A stretch of 64,000 nucleotides of DNA from Cercozoa sp. M6MM (lineage: Eukaryota; Endomyxa: Ascetosporea): the NCBI GenBank assembly GCA_040357565.1, contig JBDODJ010000040.1; one strand, given 5' to 3'. The position numbers and the translations under genes are program-made. The notes beneath the pieces are model-generated. The model saw only the letters and a program-made list of their open reading frames with translations, searched no databases and was not told where the DNA came from. Each line of letters starts with the position of its first letter. Position 1 is the stretch's first letter. Below are positions 61,763-64,000 of this stretch, in pieces.

Positions 61763-61813
<51 letters not shown>

Positions 61814-62155
61814 CTCTGTGATACCACCTGCACATAGGCCCAGACACAGTGGTGCTGCAGGCGTCGCACCACCTGCACAAGCTACAGCACGGCACGGGCG
61901 CACTGCTCGCACTGTCCGTGTCGCCACCGGAGCGAGTGAACGGACGCGTCTGCTCGCTGCACCAGTGCGTTTTTGTGCGCCAACGCGATGCTGTCGTTGC
62001 TTTCGACCTGGTGGTACTCCCGTGCTTTCTCTGTCCTCTCAGCTTTACTTTTACCTCCCTACCTGCCAACGCAGAGAAGTACGAAAAGTGAGCTTCGCGT
62101 GAAGGCGCGCGATGTCGCCGTTTGTGGCGATGCGCTCGCACTGCTGCTACAATGA
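60277..62155 (+). CDS. LisH-domain WD40-like protein, TBL1-like
   Basis: Probable corepressor-complex subunit like TBL1/Sif2. ATG 60277 encodes MDNNEVLQESEMNALVWRYL, spliced to LESGFQHAAFVFQHESG: a LisH motif very close to TBL1's (F-L-V-Y-R-Y-L then ESGFSHSAFTF). VPPGALLGFVQRGLQSAL (60557) matches the next TBL1 helix (VPPAALISIIQKGLQ). Repeats follow that fit a beta-propeller: VTALCGVNGAVVCATLSG (60918), DLLWWQSG, PVAWLQARGSSLLCLDVAGR (61158), LSVWQ, AITALYWHRRLLYVARG (61552), HVALYD, then VLQASHHLHKLQHGTG and SELRVKARDVAVCGDALALL, stop at 62155. Canonical GH and WD dipeptides are mostly lost, so the propeller is diverged and the gene may be a TBL1 paralogue or another LisH-WD protein. Confidence 0.62.
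61764..61811. repeat. (TG)n microsatellite in the TBL1-like gene
   Basis: About 48 bp of TG in the intron before the exon carrying VLQASHHLHKL. Confidence 0.9.
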
Positions 62156-62382
62156 GCGGCGACACATCATCCCGACAGCACGCTGTCGATGAACGCGGCC
62201 GTGGCGAATCTAACTGTCAAGCTGACGCGAAATGTACCATACGATCTCCGTCCCCGCCCGTCCGCGTCACCAATCCCGAGTCAGTCCGCTCGGCTGATAG
62301 CGTTGTTGTTTCGTTTGAGAGATTGTCACTTTTAGTGAAGACTAAAGATAGTAAGAATGTAAGCGAAGGTCGTTCAATTTAG
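62152..62382 (+). CDS. Short open frame overlapping the TBL1-like stop codon
   Basis: An ATG at 62152 overlaps the TGA at 62153-62155 (ATGA). It opens 76 codons, Ser/Arg-rich, starting MSGDTSSRQHAVDERGRG, with no domain I recognise. It may be a chance frame in the 3' UTR, or the first exon of a gene interrupted by the repeat element that follows. Confidence 0.15.
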   Translation: MSGDTSSRQHAVDERGRGESNCQADAKCTIRSPSPPVRVTNPESVRSADSVVVSFERLSLLVKTKDSKNVSEGRSI

Positions 62383-62399
62383 TGTTCGTTCGACGTCTC

Positions 62400-63200
62400 A
62401 ACAAACCGAAAGATATAAGTAGTCACCCGAGTAAGTTGTTTGATGTTGACAGTAACAGGTAGTCAGTTTGTTCAGTCGACTAAGAAACCTGGGTACCACG
62501 AAGTATCGTAGTTCCCCTGTACCAGTCCTGGGGTGGGTCACAAGCACATGACTGTAGTCAGCCGCTCGCTTAGGGTGGGCCACCCAACTTAAGTTCCCCA
62601 GGACATCTTCTTCAAGTTGGTACAGGTAGCGGACTGAGAGTAGAAGGTCGTCAGCGTCTCCATCTCGTCGTCTGTTGAGTCGTATCGTCGCCTGTCACTC
62701 CTCCCAGACCCAACAGACGACGGCTATATCGCAGCTGTTGCCCCTCCCACACCACTCTCGTGACGACATGCAAGTGCTCTAAGTTGCCGATGTTTTCTGG
62801 TTTGCTCAGTATGTGTGCGCCGCTCCGTTGGTTTGGCGGAAGCCATCAGTTCCTTTTAACTCCTCACATTTGATCAGTCGGAGATGGGCGTCCAGCGTTT
62901 CTCTTCGTTCTGTCTCGTTGTTGCATTCTGCCCCATAACACAGTCCGGACAGGTATGCAGCTTTTGCGTCTGCAGTCTTTTTTGCACACGCATCTTAGAC
63001 CTTGAGTAGCAGATGGTGATCATGAATTTGTCTCCGCCAGGTGCCTTCAACGGCGGTGTTGCTGGCTGCTTGCATTTGCTCTCTGCCGTGCCTGCTGTGT
63101 CGCTTCTCTGCTCGTATACGACAGGCGAGGTAGGTACAGTATTCACACACGCGACGGTCGGGTAGCAGTCAGGTAACATCGCACAGGACACACAGTGCAC
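62400..63200. mobile_element. Diverged copy of the dispersed repeat family
   Basis: 62426-62460 (AAGTTGTTTGATGTTGACA) resembles 51363; 62512-62560 (CCTGTACCAGTCCTGGGGTGGGTCACAAGC... region) matches the 28.14-kb block; 62790-62815 reads on the minus strand as HILSKPEN, like MLANPENL at 28.5 kb. A minus open frame at 62874-63200 has CPDC and a Lys/Arg-rich stretch but no identifiable domain. The copy is clearly related yet diverged, with no intact enzyme. Confidence 0.5.
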
Positions 63201-63218
63201 GTTAAATCTTCGCTTGTA

Positions 63219-63698
63219 TTAGTCCGTCTGGCTCGTGCTGCTGTCGCCCGTGCTCGAAGTGCTGCCGTTAGTCGTAGCACTGCGACAAAGCCAGCAATTA
63301 TCCAGAATGGTAGCACCACTCTTGCGAGACAGGACTTACCCAGAGTGGGAGGCCGAGCGTGTGATGGCCGAGACGCAGATTCGGAGTGCCTACACAAGAC
63401 ATTGCAGTAGTGTCTGGGTGGACAGAAAGTCGAGAGAACGAAGGCACATACCCCGAATCGCTGGTACAGTTGCTGTAAAGCCTCGTATCGCGCCGCCAGT
63501 GACACCAATACCTGGGATTTATATACATAAGTACGGGATAAACAAATATAAACATAAAACAACTATCTACAAAGAAATGAATATGTATAAATATAAATGC
63601 CAAAATATATAAATAATTTAAATATATGTACTATATATAAACAGATAATGTATACATCATAAACATAAATCAATAAATGTACATATATCCATCAGTAT

Positions 63699-63733
<35 letters not shown>

Positions 63734-63769
63734 ATAGATATAAATAAATAAATAGATTTATATATACAT

Positions 63770-63830
<61 letters not shown>

Positions 63831-63990
63831 CATGTGGTCATGTCCATCGGCGTCGCAGAGGGCAGCACCTCGCTGCAGCAGCAGCGACACGCAGCGTTCG
63901 GCCAGAGCGGCCTCGCGCAGGTGCGGCACCAGCAGCACGCACAGTCGGCCGCTCAGCGACTCCGGCACCAGCGGCTCCAGCGTCACTTTG
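63219..63990 (-). CDS. 3' part of an ankyrin-repeat-like gene (5' end off the window)
   Basis: Four exons join in phase: 63831-63990, about 63458-63511, 63340-63389 and 63219-63279. The first reads LRE-AALAERCVSLLLQRGA-ALCDADGHDHM, an ankyrin-type helix pair followed by the D-x-x-G-H loop. The next are VLVSLAARYEALQQLYQRFG and ALRICVSAITRSASHSG, and the end is Ser/Thr-rich (TSSTGDSSTSQTD), stop at 63219. Only one ankyrin-like unit is visible, so the family is tentative. Confidence 0.5.
63690..63828. repeat. (TA)n and (GA)n microsatellites in an intron
   Basis: TA-rich run (about 63704-63760), then about 56 bp of GA (63773-63828) directly beside the donor GTACTCTC of the ankyrin-like gene on the minus strand. 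Confidence 0.95.
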
Positions 63991-64000
63991 CTACGGGGGG

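Overview
This is eukaryotic nuclear DNA from a compact genome, most likely that of a single-celled protist; I cannot place the lineage. Genes are split by many short GT-AG introns of roughly 25-150 bp. Exons are GC-rich, spacers and some introns are AT-rich, and (TG/CA)n, (TA)n, TTTACCCC-type and poly-C/poly-G tracts are abundant. There are four 100-N gaps and two 10-N gaps, all but one of them directly beside a simple repeat or homopolymer. I saw no bacterial operon, rRNA, convincing tRNA or CRISPR array.

Layout. 1-7.2 kb (+): the 3' part of an unrecognised gene, then a long unrecognised gene ending in a predicted C-terminal membrane anchor. 7.6-8.6 kb (+): adenylate kinase. 8.9-21.0 kb (-): one very large gene for the PI3K-like kinase SMG1, complete with FATC. 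21.2-23.7 kb (+): RBR-like zinc-finger protein, cut by a gap. 23.8-24.2 kb (-): N-lobe of a protein kinase, cut by the same gap. 24.5-25.3 kb (+): small single-pass membrane protein. 25.2-27.9 kb (-): dynamin/Mx-like GTPase. 27.9-29.5 kb: transposable-element-like repeat. 29.5-32.0 kb (-): SNM1A/PSO2 nuclease. 32.3-40.5 kb (+): large unrecognised protein. 41.0-42.2 kb (-): TEX264-like ER membrane protein. 42.5-45.2 kb (+): REX1-type exonuclease. 45.5-48.0 kb (-): annexin. 48.6-50.4 kb (+): SANT-domain protein of MIER type. 50.4-51.4 kb: repeat copy. 51.4-53.9 kb (-): GTPBP1/2-type GTPase. 54.4-58.8 kb (+): ATG11/FIP200-like autophagy scaffold. 59.1-59.9 kb (-): ribosomal protein eL15. 60.3-62.2 kb (+): LisH/TBL1-like protein. 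62.4-63.2 kb: another repeat copy. 63.2-64 kb (-): 3' part of an ankyrin-like gene.

Organisation. Strands alternate, so most genes sit in head-to-head pairs sharing a 260-600 bp spacer (SMG1/RBR, SNM1A/unknown, TEX264/REX1, annexin/SANT, GTPBP1/ATG11, eL15/TBL1). Functions are housekeeping: RNA surveillance and processing (SMG1, REX1, GTPBP1), DNA repair (SNM1A), selective autophagy (ATG11, TEX264), membrane remodelling (dynamin, annexin) and chromatin (SANT, TBL1-like). They do not form one pathway.

The least ordinary signals are a TTTACCCC intron repeat whose strand follows transcription, a 10-bp palindrome (TCCGCGCGGA) found eight times in or beside coding sequence, a dispersed repeat family with at least four relatives, the unrecognised 8-kb gene with a LOTUS-like segment, and a TEX264 homologue that lacks the usual C-terminal tail. 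Exon boundaries were read by eye from splice signals and reading frame; boundaries within multi-exon genes are approximate unless stated.
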